Shown in pieces: positions 32,434 through 42,983 of a DNA stretch of 64,000 nucleotides; within the stretch, counting starts at the first letter, position 1, and every line of letters starts with the position of its first letter. The notes beneath the pieces are model-generated. The model saw only the letters and a program-made list of their open reading frames with translations, searched no databases and was not told where the DNA came from. Position numbers and translations under genes: made by a program. Source of the DNA: CAIWHR01 sp963836265 (GTDB lineage: Bacteria > Pseudomonadota > Gammaproteobacteria > Burkholderiales > Casimicrobiaceae); assembly GCA_963836265.1 (NCBI GenBank), contig CAWIIO010000007.1, positions 1 to 64,000 on the forward strand. Reading direction: 5' to 3'.

Positions 32434-34127
32434 CGATTTCGCGCCGCGCCTACGCGGAGATGTTCGGGCCGACCGCCGGCGATCGCGTCCGGCTCGCCGA
32501 CACCGATCTCGTGGTCGAGGTCGAGCGCGATCTCACCGTCTACGGCGAGGAGGTGAAATTTGGCGGCGGCAAGGTGATCCGCGACGGGATGGGCCAGAGC
32601 CAGCGGAGCGCGAAAGACTGCGCCGATACGGTGATCACCAATGCGCTCGTCATCGACTGGTGGGGTGTGGTCAAGTGCGATCTCGCGATCAAGGACGGCA
32701 GGATCGCGAAGCTCGGCAAGGCCGGCAATCCCGACATCCAGCCGGGTGTGGACATCGTGATCGGCGCGAGCACGGAGATCATCGCCGGCGAGGGGATGAT
32801 CGTCACCGCGGGCGGCATCGATTCGCACATCCATTTCATCTGCCCGCAGCAGATCGACGAGGCGCTGATGTCGGGCGTGACGACGATGATCGGCGGCGGC
32901 ACCGGCCCGGCGACCGGCACGTTCGCCACGACCTGTACCCCCGGGCCCTGGCACATTCGGCGGATGCTCGAAGCCGCCGAGGCCTTCCCGATGAATCTCG
33001 GCTTCCTCGCCAAGGGCAACGCGAGTCTCCTGCCGCCGTTGATCGAGCAGGTCGAGGCCGGCGCGATCGGCTTGAAGCTGCACGAGGACTGGGGCACGAC
33101 ACCTGCGGCGATCGACGCCGCGCTCCGGGTCGCGGACCGGATGGACGTGCAGGTCGCGATCCACACCGACACGCTGAACGAGTCGGGCTTCGTCGAAACG
33201 ACGCTCGCGGCGATCGGCGGCCGCACGATCCACACCTATCACACCGAAGGTGCCGGCGGGGGTCACGCGCCCGACATCATCAGGGTCTGCGGCGAGCCGA
33301 ACGTCCTGCCCTCGTCGACCAATCCGACTCGCCCGTACACGGTGAACACGATCGACGAGCATCTCGACATGCTGATGGTGTGCCACCACCTCGACCCGGC
33401 GATCGCCGAGGACATCGCATTCGCCGAGTCGCGGATCCGGCGCGAGACGATCGCGGCCGAGGACATCCTGCACGATCTGGGCGCGTTTTCGATGCTGTCG
33501 TCCGACTCGCAGGCGATGGGCCGCGTGGGTGAAGTCATCATCCGCACGTGGCAGACCGCGCACAAGATGAAAGCACAGCGCGGCAAGCTCGCGCAGGATC
33601 CCGCCCGCCACGACAATCACCGCGTCAAGCGCTACATCGCCAAGTACACGATCAATCCGGCGATCGCGCACGGGATGAGCGACGTGGTCGGCTCGGTCGA
33701 ACCGGGCAAGCTCGCCGACCTCGTGCTGTGGAAACCGGCATTCTTCGGGGTCAAGCCGTCGCTGATCGTCAAAGGCGGCATGATCGCAGCGGCGGCGATG
33801 GGCGATCCCAACGCCTCGATCCCGACGCCGCAGCCCGTTCACTACCGGCCGATGTTCGGCGCGTTCGGCAAGGCGCTGTCGACGTCGGTGACGTTCGTAT
33901 CGAAGGCCGCGTTGAAGAACCCCGCGCTCGGCAAGCTCAAGCTCGGGAAAGCGCTGGTCGCAGTGAGGAACACCCGGCACATCGGCAAGCGCGACATGAA
34001 GGGCAACGACGCGCTGCCACGGATCGACGTCGACCCGGAGACCTACGAAGTGCGCGCCGACGGCGAGCTCCTTGTCTGCGAGCCGGCGAGCGTGCTGCCG
34101 ATGGCGCAGCGGTATTTTCTTTTCTGA
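32430..34127 (+). CDS. ureC: Urease alpha (catalytic) subunit
   Basis: A 565-residue nickel amidohydrolase that hydrolyses urea to ammonia and carbamate. Nickel ligands and catalytic residues are visible: the HIHF pair, the Lys to be carbamylated in GLKLHEDWG, HTDTLNESG, the TYHTEGAGGGHAPD stretch and the flap Cys/His in MVCHHLDP. Full length and intact. Confidence 0.98.
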   Translation: MTISRRAYAEMFGPTAGDRVRLADTDLVVEVERDLTVYGEEVKFGGGKVIRDGMGQSQRSAKDCADTVITNALVIDWWGVVKCDLAIKDGRIAKLGKAGNPDIQPGVDIVIGASTEIIAGEGMIVTAGGIDSHIHFICPQQIDEALMSGVTTMIGGGTGPATGTFATTCTPGPWHIRRMLEAAEAFPMNLGFLAKGNASLLPPLIEQVEAGAIGLKLHEDWGTTPAAIDAALRVADRMDVQVAIHTDTLNESGFVETTLAAIGGRTIHTYHTEGAGGGHAPDIIRVCGEPNVLPSSTNPTRPYTVNTIDEHLDMLMVCHHLDPAIAEDIAFAESRIRRETIAAEDILHDLGAFSMLSSDSQAMGRVGEVIIRTWQTAHKMKAQRGKLAQDPARHDNHRVKRYIAKYTINPAIAHGMSDVVGSVEPGKLADLVLWKPAFFGVKPSLIVKGGMIAAAAMGDPNASIPTPQPVHYRPMFGAFGKALSTSVTFVSKAALKNPALGKLKLGKALVAVRNTRHIGKRDMKGNDALPRIDVDPETYEVRADGELLVCEPASVLPMAQRYFLF

Positions 34128-34131
34128 TTCG

Positions 34132-34632
34132 ATGCTGGTCGTGCAGACGAAGCTCGACGCGCCGGTGCGGCACGACGCGGAGCTCGTGCTGCCGTTCGAA
34201 TTGCGGCAGAAGAGCCGACTCCGCGCCACGGTCGCGAGCGGCGAAGAGATCGGCCTTTTCCTCGACCGCGGAACGGTGCTGCGCGACGGCGATTGCCTCG
34301 GAGCGGACGATGGGCGCGTCGTTCGCGTCGTCGCCGCCGCCGAGAACCTGCTCGAAGTCCGGTGCGCCGACGCCGACGCGCTCGCGCGCGCGGCCTACCA
34401 TCTCGGCAATCGCCATGCGCCCGTCCAGGTTGGCTGCGGATGGTTGCGCATCGCGACCGACGACGTGCTCGCGAACATGCTGCGCGGGTTGGGCGCAGCC
34501 GTCAGCGCCGTGCGTGCGCCGTTCGAGCCGGAGGCGGGCGCCTACGCGGCGGGCCACGCGCATTCGGCGGAGGCGAAGCACGCGGGAATCGTTCACGATT
34601 TCGCAGCGCGCGTCGCGACGGAAAAACGGTGA
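34132..34632 (+). CDS. ureE: Urease nickel-delivery protein UreE
   Basis: A 166-residue metallochaperone: an N-terminal domain (ELVLPFELRQKSRLRATVASGEEIGLFL) and a ferredoxin-like C-domain with AYHLGNRHAPVQV, carrying the nickel-binding His. The C-terminal histidine tail of some homologues is reduced to a few His (AAGHAHSAEAKHAG). Starts 4 bases after ureC. Confidence 0.95.
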   Translation: MLVVQTKLDAPVRHDAELVLPFELRQKSRLRATVASGEEIGLFLDRGTVLRDGDCLGADDGRVVRVVAAAENLLEVRCADADALARAAYHLGNRHAPVQVGCGWLRIATDDVLANMLRGLGAAVSAVRAPFEPEAGAYAAGHAHSAEAKHAGIVHDFAARVATEKR

Positions 34633-35321
34633 CTAGGACCGGCGATTCGATTCTTCCGCTGGTGCGACTGCTTCAGCTCGCAAGTCCCGCGCTGCCGATA
34701 GGGGGCTTCAGCTATTCGCAGGGGCTGGAATGGGTCGTGGAGGGGGGTGCTGTCACGGACACAGCGTCGGCGCAGACGTGGATCGGAGATGCGCTCGAGC
34801 ACGTGATGATGCGCGGCGAAGCGCCGATCGCCTGGCGTCTTTTCGCTGCCGCCGGCAGCCAGTGGCCGGCGTTCGTCCGCTGGAATGCGTGGTTCCGCGC
34901 CTCGCGCGAAACGTTGGAGCTCAGGAGCGAGACCGAGCAGATGGGCGGCTCGCTCGCGAAGCTCGCGGTCGAGCTCGGTCTGGTCGATTCGCCGGCGCAT
35001 GCGGCAATCGCCGAGTGTGCGCCGATTACGCTTCCCGCGGCGTTCGCGCTGGCGGCGCGTGGCTTTGCCGTTGCCGCCGACGCCGCACTCGCCGGGTACG
35101 TCTGGGCGTGGCTCGAAAACCAGGTGCTGTGCGCGATGAAGCTCGTCCCCCTGGGTCAGGTCGCGGGGCAGCGGATGCTCACCGGGCTCGGCGCACGAAT
35201 CCCCGCCGTCGTGGCCACGGCGATGGCGCTCGCCGACGACGAGCTCTCCACCTTCGCGCCCGGGATCGCGCTTGCGAGCGCGCGGCACGAGACGCAGTAC
35301 ACGCGCCTCTTTCGTTCGTGA
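34629..35321 (+). CDS. ureF: Urease accessory protein UreF
   Basis: A 230-residue protein acting with UreD and UreG in nickel insertion. LLQLASPALPIGGFSYSQGLEW is a family hallmark. GTG 34629 overlaps the ureE stop (GTGA). Confidence 0.95.
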   Translation: MTRTGDSILPLVRLLQLASPALPIGGFSYSQGLEWVVEGGAVTDTASAQTWIGDALEHVMMRGEAPIAWRLFAAAGSQWPAFVRWNAWFRASRETLELRSETEQMGGSLAKLAVELGLVDSPAHAAIAECAPITLPAAFALAARGFAVAADAALAGYVWAWLENQVLCAMKLVPLGQVAGQRMLTGLGARIPAVVATAMALADDELSTFAPGIALASARHETQYTRLFRS

Positions 35322-35354
35322 TTACGGAGGCTCTCGTGACCAGGTGGTTGGAAC

Positions 35355-35455
35355 CGTCATTCTCGCGACGCCCGCCACCGAGTGGGGTGGTCGGGGGGCG
35401 CGAATCCAGAGTCTTTCATCAAACGACACTCGGTCCCCGCAGCCGCGGGGACGAC
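35355..35455. repeat. Composite palindromic repeat, copy 1 (between ureF and ureG)
   Basis: Two hairpin-like arms (CGTCATTCTCGCG... and ...CCCCGC-GCGGGGACGAC) separated by a TCTTTCATCAAACGACACT-type centre. This copy has a G-rich GGGGTGGTCGGGGG insertion in the first arm. It interrupts the urease operon. Confidence 0.8.
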
Positions 35456-35475
35456 GGAGTTCCATTTCCCCGCCT

Positions 35476-36123
35476 ATGCAACAGCCAATGATCAATCCCC
35501 GCCAACCGCTGCGCGTGGGCATCGGCGGGCCGGTCGGCTCCGGCAAGACTGCGCTCACGCTCGCCCTTTGCCGCGCGCTGCGCGAACGCTTCGAGCTCGC
35601 GGTCGTCACCAACGACATCTACACCGAGGAGGATGCGCGGTTTCTCGTCCACAACGAAGCGCTCGCGCCCGAGCGCATCATCGGCGTGGAGACCGGTGGC
35701 TGCCCGCACACGGCGATCCGCGAGGACGCGTCGATCAATCTCGAGGCCGTCGACCGCCTCGTGCAGCGCTTCCCCGATCTCGACATCGTGTTCGTCGAGA
35801 GCGGCGGCGACAATCTGGCCGCGACGTTCTCGCCCGAGCTCTCCGACCTCACCCTCTACGTCATCGACGTCGCCGCGGGCGACAAGATTCCGCGCAAGGG
35901 TGGCCCCGGCATCACGCGCTCCGACCTTCTCGTCATCAACAAGATCGACCTCGCGCCGCTCGTGGGCGCCTCGCTCGAGGTGATGGACCGCGACGCCCGG
36001 AAAATGCGGGGCGAGCGGCCTTTCGTGTTCACCAATCTCAAGACCGGACACGGGCTCGACGCGGTCGCCCGGTTCGTGCTCGAGCGTGGAATGGTGCGCG
36101 CGCTTTCCGTCGGCGGGCGATGA
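35476..36123 (+). CDS. ureG: Urease accessory GTPase UreG
   Basis: A 215-residue GTPase that energises nickel transfer. The P-loop GGPVGSGKT, the metal-binding Cys-Pro-His (GGCPHTAIRED), the ESGGDNLAATF motif and NKIDL are intact. ATG 35476 is used; ATG 35488 (MINPRQPLR) is possible. Separated from ureF by 154 bases containing a palindromic repeat. Confidence 0.96.
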   Translation: MQQPMINPRQPLRVGIGGPVGSGKTALTLALCRALRERFELAVVTNDIYTEEDARFLVHNEALAPERIIGVETGGCPHTAIREDASINLEAVDRLVQRFPDLDIVFVESGGDNLAATFSPELSDLTLYVIDVAAGDKIPRKGGPGITRSDLLVINKIDLAPLVGASLEVMDRDARKMRGERPFVFTNLKTGHGLDAVARFVLERGMVRALSVGGR

Positions 36124-36139
36124 GCTCCGACGGCCGCCG

Positions 36140-36727
36140 ATGCATCACCTTGCGCAACTCATCTCCGAGCACGGCTACTGGGTCACATTCGTCGGCGCGT
36201 TGCTCGAGGGCGAAACGATGCTGGTGCTTGCCGGCCTCGCCGCGCAGCGCGGGTATCTCCATGTGACCGTGCTGGTGGCGATCGGCGCCGTCGGCGGCTT
36301 GGTCGGCGATCAGATCTATTTCGCGATCGGCCGCCGCAACGGGGCCCGGCTCCTCGGGCGGTTTCCGCGTTTCAAGCCGCGTGCCGCGCGCGTCACGGCG
36401 ATGATCGAGCGGCATCCGGAGCTCACCGTGGTCGGCGTGCGGTTTCTCTACGGGCTGCGGTCGATCGGTCCGGTTGCGATCGGCATGAGCGGCATCGCGT
36501 GGTGGCATTTCGCCCTGCTCAATGCCGTCGGCGCCGCGATCTGGAGCGCGTGCTGGGTCGGTGCCGGCTATCTCGCTGGCGAGACCGTGGAGATGTTCCT
36601 GGGCGACCTGCGCCACGTCGAACGCATACTGTTCGGGGCAGCGGCCGCCGTTGCGCTCGTCGCCACGATTGTTCTGCATTGGCGGCGACGAAGGGATGCG
36701 TCGCGCGGCCCACCCGACGAGCGATAG
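36140..36727 (+). CDS. DedA-family membrane protein
   Basis: A 195-residue SNARE-associated/DedA (VTT) protein with four to five membrane segments. Family features: EGETMLVLAGLAAQRGYL, GDQIYFAIGRRNGARLL and GVRFLYGLRSIGPVAIGMSG. Members include undecaprenyl-phosphate and phospholipid flippases. It sits 16 bases after ureG. Confidence 0.9.
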   Translation: MHHLAQLISEHGYWVTFVGALLEGETMLVLAGLAAQRGYLHVTVLVAIGAVGGLVGDQIYFAIGRRNGARLLGRFPRFKPRAARVTAMIERHPELTVVGVRFLYGLRSIGPVAIGMSGIAWWHFALLNAVGAAIWSACWVGAGYLAGETVEMFLGDLRHVERILFGAAAAVALVATIVLHWRRRRDASRGPPDER

Positions 36728-37031
36728 GCGTTCGCGGCACGACGTCGTCGGCGCGCACGGAAGCGCTGCAAGTTGTCCAAACCGGTGCGCGATTTCGGCT
36801 CGCTGCACCGCTTTGGGATGAACGGGGTCGCGCCGATCCCGCTTTGTGCGCCAGCGGCATCCGACTGGCCGGCCCTGACCCCAACGATTCAACGGATTAA
36901 CCCTTCCGCATCGCGCATGGCATGGATTGTGCGATGCAATACGCAGAGCCGCGTCGGCGCGCGCCTCGGCGCACGATCGAAGTGCGGCGGCTCGGGAGCG
37001 TAGTGCTAAACATTCGATACGGGGAAACTCC
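36728..37031. other. urtA upstream region
   Basis: 304 bases without a supported gene. It contains the sigma54-like site at 36918-36932 and a GCATCGC/GCGATGC inverted repeat (36908-36914 with 36931-36937) around it. Confidence 0.5.
36918..36932 (+). promoter_or_regulatory. Sigma54-like promoter of urtABCDE
   Basis: TGGCATGGATTGTGC has GG-N10-GC spacing and matches TGGCAC-N5-TTGC except for two positions. It ends 99 bases before the urtA ATG. Urea transporters are classically under NtrC/sigma54 nitrogen control, which supports the reading. Confidence 0.45.
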
Positions 37032-38301
37032 ATGCAACGTAGAACTGTTCTGAAGCGAATCGCGCTGTCCGTCGCGCTCGCGACCACCGGCCTCGCGGCG
37101 GGGACGCAGGCGCTTGCCGCCGACACGATCAAGGTCGGCGTGCTCCACTCGTTGTCGGGAACGATGGCCATCAGCGAAACCGTGCTGAAGGACGTGGCGC
37201 TGATGACCATCGAGGATATCAACGCCAAGGGTGGCGTAATGGGCAAGAAGCTCGAGGTCGTCGTCGTCGACCCCGCGTCGAACTGGCCGCTCTTCGCCGA
37301 GAAAGCTCGACAGTTGATCTCGCAGGACAAGGTCGCCGTGGTGTTCGGCTGCTGGACGTCGGTTTCGCGCAAATCGGTGCTGCCGGTGTTCGAGGAGTTG
37401 AACAGTCTCCTGTTCTACCCCGTCCAGTACGAAGGGGAGGAGCTCTCCAAGAACGTGTTCTACACCGGCGCCGCGCCCAACCAGCAGGCGATTCCCGCGG
37501 TCGAATACCTGATGAGCAAGGAAGGCGGCGGCGCCAAGCGGTGGGTGCTGCTCGGCACCGACTACGTCTATCCGCGCACGACCAACAAGATCCTGCGCGC
37601 GTTCCTGCACTCGAAGGGTGTGGCCGACAAGGACATCGACGAGAAGTACACGCCGTTCGGCCATTCCGACTACCAGACGATCGTCGCCGACATCAAGAAG
37701 TTCGCGGCCGGCGGCAAGACGGCGGTCGTGTCGACGATCAACGGCGACTCGAACGTGCCCTTCTACAAGGAGCTCGGCAACCAGGGCCTGAAGGCAACCG
37801 ACGTTCCCGTCGTCGCGTTCTCGGTCGGGGAAGAGGAGCTGCGCGGCGTGGATACCAAGCCGCTGGTCGGCCACCTCGCGGCGTGGAACTACTTCATGTC
37901 GCTCAAGAACCCGGCCAACCAAGGCGTTCAAGAAGGAATGGGCTGCCTACGCGAAGGCGAAGAAGCTCCCCGGCGCCGACAAGCCGTTGACCAATGACCC
38001 GATGGAAGCCACCTACGTTGGCATCCACATGTGGAAGCAGGCGGTCGAGAAGGCCAAGTCGACGGACACCGACAAGGTCGTCGCGGCGATGGCCGGGCAG
38101 AAATTCAACGCGCCCGACGGCTTCGACATCAAGATGGACGAAAAGAACCATCACCTGTGGAAGCCCGTGTTCATCGGTGAGGTGCAGGGCAACGGCCAGT
38201 TCAACGTGGTCTGGAAAACGCCGGGCCCGATCCGGGCGCAGCCGTGGAGCCAGTACATCGAGGGCAACGACAAGAAGAAGGACGAGCCCGAGAAGAAGTA
38301 G
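37032..38301 (+). pseudogene. urtA: Urea ABC transporter substrate-binding protein gene with a one-base frameshift
   Basis: It encodes the periplasmic urea-binding protein. It starts MQRRTVLKRIALSVALA, with a cut site near residue 30, and continues with VGVLHSLSGTMAISET. The frame is lost at about 37921, where AACCAAGGCG stands for the expected AACCAGGCG; the next frame then reads AFKKEWAAYAKAKKLPGADKP...LTNDPMEATYVG to 38301. Corrected length is 422 residues, full for the family. A single extra A in otherwise perfect sequence suggests a sequencing error. Confidence 0.88.
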
Positions 38302-38318
38302 CGCGGGTCGCGTTTCCG

Positions 38319-38367
38319 ACGCCGCGGACGACGGCTCCCGATCACTGGCTGTCATCCGCGGCGTTTT
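38319..38367 (+). terminator. Hairpin with T-run between urtA and urtB (attenuator)
   Basis: ACGCCGCGGA (38319-38328) pairs perfectly with TCCGCGGCGT (38355-38364), followed by TTTT. A leaky stop here would give more binding protein than membrane components, a common arrangement in ABC importer operons. Confidence 0.55.
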
Positions 38368-38393
38368 CACGAGGCTTGCGCGAGGTCGGAACG

Positions 38394-40013
38394 ATGACGT
38401 CTCGTCCTTCATTGCCGCGCATCGCGCTTGCGGCGCTGGCATTCGGCGCCGTGCTCGCCGCAGCGAACGCGACCGCGATCGCCCCGGAGGCCGTCCGCGA
38501 TCTCGCGCTGGGCGACTACGACGCCAAGGTCGCGGCGATCGAGGCGCTCAGTACGTCCGGCGACGCCGGCGCGCTCACCGTCCTGCAGGCGTTCGCCGAT
38601 GGCGACGTGCAGGTGGCAGGCGACCGGGTGCTGCTCGTGAAGAACGGCCAGGCGATCGATCTTGCGACGGGCAAGGCCGTGGCGCCGCTGCCGGAGCCGC
38701 GCGACGACGTCATGCTGAGCAACCCCGTGCGGCGCGAGCTCGCGACGGCGATTGCGGCGCTCAGACTGACCGCAGCGGACCGTACCGTCCGGCTCGCCGC
38801 CGCCCAGGAACTGCAGAGCGGCGCCGACGAGTCGATGCTGCCCGCGATCGAGCGCGCGCTCGCGAAGGAGCAGGACGCCGAAATCAAGGCGCTGCTCACG
38901 CTGACCCGCGCGACCGTGCAGCTCGCGAGCAGCGACAAGGTGACACGGATCGGCGCGATCCGCGCCCTCGCCGAGAGCCGCGACCCGAATACCAAGATGC
39001 TGCTGCTGCCGCTCCTCGAGAAGAAGAACGGCCGGTTCGTCGAGCCCGACGCCGACGTGCGTGCCGAAGCCGACATTTCGCTCCGCGCAATCGAGAGCCG
39101 CCTCGCGACCGGCGAGATGATCGGCCGCGTGTTCAGCGGCGTGAGCCTCGGCAGCGTCCTCTTGCTCGCGGCCCTGGGCCTCGCGATCACCTACGGCCTG
39201 ATGGGCGTCATCAACATGGCGCACGGCGAGCTGATCATGATCGGCGCCTATGCGACCTACGTCGTGCAGAACCTGTTCCGCACCTATCTGCCGGGAGCGT
39301 TCGATGCGTATCTCGTCGCGGCGGTTCCGGGCGCCTTCGCCGCGTCGGCGCTGACCGGCATGGCGCTCGAGCGCACGGTGATCCGCTTCCTCTACGGCCG
39401 GCCGCTGGAGACGCTGCTCGCGACGTGGGGCATCAGCCTGATCCTGATCCAGTCGGTGCGCACGGTCTTCGGCGCGCAGAACGTGCAGGTGGAGAATCCG
39501 GCCTGGATGTCCGGCGGGATCGCGCTGATGGCCAATCTGGTGCTGCCGTGGAACCGCATCGTCATCATCGGTTTCGCAGCGGCCGTGGTCGCCCTGATCG
39601 CGCTGCTGCTCACGCGCACGCGGCTCGGCCTGTTCGTGCGCGGCGTCACGCAGAACCGGCCGATGGCGAGCGCGCTCGGCGTCCCGACGGGCCGCGTCGA
39701 CACCTACGCATTCGGGCTCGGCTCGGGGATCGCCGGACTCGCCGGCTGCGCGCTGTCGCAGATCGGCAACGTCGGGCCGGATCTGGGCCAGAGCTACATC
39801 GTCGATTCGTTCATGGTCGTGGTGCTGGGCGGCGTCGGCCAGCTCGCGGGGACGGTCTACGCTGCGATGGGTCTCGGCGTCGCCAACAAGTTCCTCGAGG
39901 CGGTATCGGGCGCCGTGCTGGCGAAGATCGCGGTGCTCGTGTTCATCATCGTCTTCATCCAGAAACGGCCGCAGGGCCTGTTCGCGCTCAAGGGCCGGAT
40001 GGCCGATGCGTGA
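38394..40013 (+). CDS. urtB: Urea ABC transporter permease UrtB
   Basis: A 539-residue LivH-type permease. The first 240 residues are a signal-like segment and a periplasmic region with HEAT-like alpha repeats, typical of UrtB. The C-terminal half has about eight membrane helices with YGLMGVINMAHGELIMIGAY and NRPMASALGV. ATG 38394 follows GAGG. Confidence 0.95.
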   Translation: MTSRPSLPRIALAALAFGAVLAAANATAIAPEAVRDLALGDYDAKVAAIEALSTSGDAGALTVLQAFADGDVQVAGDRVLLVKNGQAIDLATGKAVAPLPEPRDDVMLSNPVRRELATAIAALRLTAADRTVRLAAAQELQSGADESMLPAIERALAKEQDAEIKALLTLTRATVQLASSDKVTRIGAIRALAESRDPNTKMLLLPLLEKKNGRFVEPDADVRAEADISLRAIESRLATGEMIGRVFSGVSLGSVLLLAALGLAITYGLMGVINMAHGELIMIGAYATYVVQNLFRTYLPGAFDAYLVAAVPGAFAASALTGMALERTVIRFLYGRPLETLLATWGISLILIQSVRTVFGAQNVQVENPAWMSGGIALMANLVLPWNRIVIIGFAAAVVALIALLLTRTRLGLFVRGVTQNRPMASALGVPTGRVDTYAFGLGSGIAGLAGCALSQIGNVGPDLGQSYIVDSFMVVVLGGVGQLAGTVYAAMGLGVANKFLEAVSGAVLAKIAVLVFIIVFIQKRPQGLFALKGRMADA

Positions 40014-41174
40014 TCTCGCCGGCGCCGAAAATCCCGCGATGAATGCCCCGCTGCCGCAACAGATCGCCGTGCGGCTCGGCGCGGGGCTCGCTGCGCGACG
40101 GCCCGTGCTGTTGACCCGCGGCGGCTGGGCCGCGCTGATCGCCATCGCCGGCGTGCTGTTCGTCCTGGTGCCGTCGCTCAACCTGCTGCTCCCGGCCGGC
40201 CATTCGCTGCACGTGTCCGACTACTTCGTGACGCTCGCCGGCAAGATCCTGTGCTACGCGATCGTCGCGCTCGCGATGGACCTGATCTGGGGCTATGCCG
40301 GAATCCTGTCGCTCGGCCACGGGCTTTTTTTCGCGCTCGGCGGCTACGCGATGGGTATGTACCTGATGCGCTCGATCGGCCGCGAGGGCGTCTATCACAG
40401 CGACCTGCCCGACTTCATGGTGTTCCTCGACTGGAAGGCCTATCCCTGGTACTGGAGCTTCACCGATCACTTCTGGTACGCCGCGCTGCTCGTCGTCCTG
40501 GTGCCGGGCTTGCTGGCGCTGGTGTTCGGCTATTTCGCGTTCCGCTCGCGGATCAAGGGCGTCTACTTTTCGATCATCACGCAGGCGCTGACGTACGCGT
40601 TCATGCTGCTCTTCTTCCGCAACGACACGGGGTTCGGCGGCAACAACGGCTTCACCGATTTCAAGCGCATCCTCGGCTTTCCGATCGCCACACCGCACGC
40701 GCGCCTGATCCTCTTCGCCCTTTCCGGCGCGACGCTGCTCGGCGCATTCCTCTTAGCGCGCTACATCGTCACGTCGAAACTGGGCCGGGTGCTGGCGGCG
40801 ATCCGCGATGCCGAGAGCCGGGTGATGTTCTGCGGCTACAACCCGCTCTACTACAAGCTCGCCGTGTGGACGCTCTCGGCCGTATTGTGCGGAATCGCCG
40901 GCGCGCTCTATGTGCCGCAGGTCGGCATCATCAACCCGAGCGAGATGTCGCCGGCGAACTCGATCGAGATCGCGATCTGGACGGCGGTCGGCGGCCGCGG
41001 CACGCTGATCGGGCCGATCGCCGGCGCGTTCCTCGTCAACGGCGCGAAGAGCTGGTTCACGCAGGCGTTTCCGGAATTCTGGCTCTTCTTCCTGGGCCTC
41101 ACGTTCATCCTCGTCACCCTGTTCCTGCCGCATGGGGTGATCGGCCTCGTTGGACGCTGGCGCAAACGCGGGCC

Positions 41175-41178
<4 letters not shown>
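40006..41178 (+). CDS. urtC: Urea ABC transporter permease UrtC
   Basis: A 390-residue LivM-type permease partner of UrtB. Family hallmarks: DLIWGYAGILSLGHGLFFALGGYAMGMYLM and GAVFLVNGAKS-type end (GAFLVNGAKSWF). Overlaps urtB by eight bases and urtD by four. Confidence 0.96.
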
Positions 41179-42005
<827 letters not shown>

Positions 42006-42023
42006 CGAGAAATGGGTGAGTTC

Positions 42024-42098
42024 GTCGTCCCCGCGGAGGCGGGGACCCAGTGACGTTCGACGCAAGACACTGGATTCCCGCGTTCGCGGGAATGACGG
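42024..42098. repeat. Composite palindromic repeat, copy 2 (between urtD and urtE)
   Basis: Arms GTCGTCCCCGC-GCGGGGAC and GGATTCCCGCG-CGCGGGAATGACG joined by CCAGTGACGTTCGACG. Same family as copies at 35355, 42855, 51941 and 58966. Confidence 0.85.
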
Positions 42099-42138
42099 TT
42101 GGATGTCGAAGCCCTGTTTAGAGATCGCCAACTCCAAA

Positions 42139-42832
42139 ATGCTTACCGTTACTTCGTTGAACCAGTACTATGGCGGCAGCCACACGCTGCGCGACGTCGC
42201 GTTCGAAGCGCCGTCCGGCGCCGTCACGGCGATCCTCGGGCGCAACGGCGTGGGCAAGACGACGCTGCTCAAGTGCCTTGCCGGTCTCCTGCCTGCACGG
42301 TCGGGCGCAATCAAGTTCGACGGCACGGATGTGACCAGGCTCGCGCCGCACCTGCGCGCGCGGCTCGGGTTCGGCTACGTTCCCCAGGGCCGCGAGATCT
42401 TTCCGCGGCTTACCGTCGACGAGAACCTGAAGCTCGGCCTTGCGACGCGCCCCGCGGGCACGCCGATTCCGGCGCGCATCTTCGAAATGTTTCCGGTGCT
42501 GCGCGAGATGCTGCACCGGCGCGGCGGCGATCTTTCGGGCGGACAGCAGCAGCAGCTCGCGATCGGCCGGGCACTGGCGATGGAGCCCGAAACTGCTCGT
42601 TCTGGACGAGCCCACCGAGGGGATCCAGCCGTCGATCATCAAGGATATCGAGCGCGCGATCCGGCGGCTCGCCGCCGAGGGCACGATGGCGATTCTGCTG
42701 GTCGAGCAGTATTACGACTTCGCGCGCTCGCTCGCCGATCGCTACGTCGTCCTCTCCCGGGGGGAAGTGGTCAAGACGGGTGCCGGCGCCAACATGGACG
42801 CCGACGGCGTTCGGGCCTGCCTGACGGTCTGA
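42139..42832 (+). pseudogene. urtE: Urea ABC transporter ATPase UrtE gene with a one-base frameshift
   Basis: The second ATPase of the urea importer. The first frame carries SLNQYYGGSHTLRDV, Walker A GRNGVGKTT and the signature LSGGQQQQLAIGRALAMEP. Then one extra C (GAGCCCGAAACTG instead of GAGCCGAAACTG, about 42586-42589) shifts it. The next frame continues with KLLVLDEPTEGIQPSII to 42832. Corrected length is 230 residues, normal for UrtE. Likely a sequencing error. A start at ATG 42103 is also possible. Confidence 0.88.
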
Positions 42833-42854
42833 GCGGGCGGCGCGACACCATACG

Positions 42855-42930
42855 CCGTCGTTCCCGCGAATGCGGGAACCCAGAGACTTTCGACGAACGC
42901 CGCTGGTTCCCCGCCCGCGCGGGGACGACG
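42855..42930. repeat. Composite palindromic repeat, copy 3 (between urtE and hemN)
   Basis: CGTCGTTCCCGCGAATGCGG... and ...CCCCGCCCGCGCGGGGACG arms, with a CAGAGACTTTCGACGAACG centre. Confidence 0.85.
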
Positions 42931-42969
42931 AGCCGGGGACCCTTGGCGGGCCCACGGTGCACGGTCCCG

Positions 42970-42983
42970 TTGATTTCGGTCAA
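42970..42983 (+). promoter_or_regulatory. FNR/Anr-type box upstream of hemN
   Basis: TTGAT-TTCG-GTCAA matches the FNR consensus TTGAT-N4-ATCAA at 9 of 10 positions. A CACAAT -10 box lies at 43006-43011, placing the site centre at about -41.5, the class II activator position. An oxygen-independent heme enzyme is a classic FNR target. Confidence 0.6.

Noticed and set aside
32325..34229. A 634-codon minus-strand frame across ureC
   Set aside because: Antisense to an intact catalytic urease subunit; no domain, and composition typical of a shadow frame.
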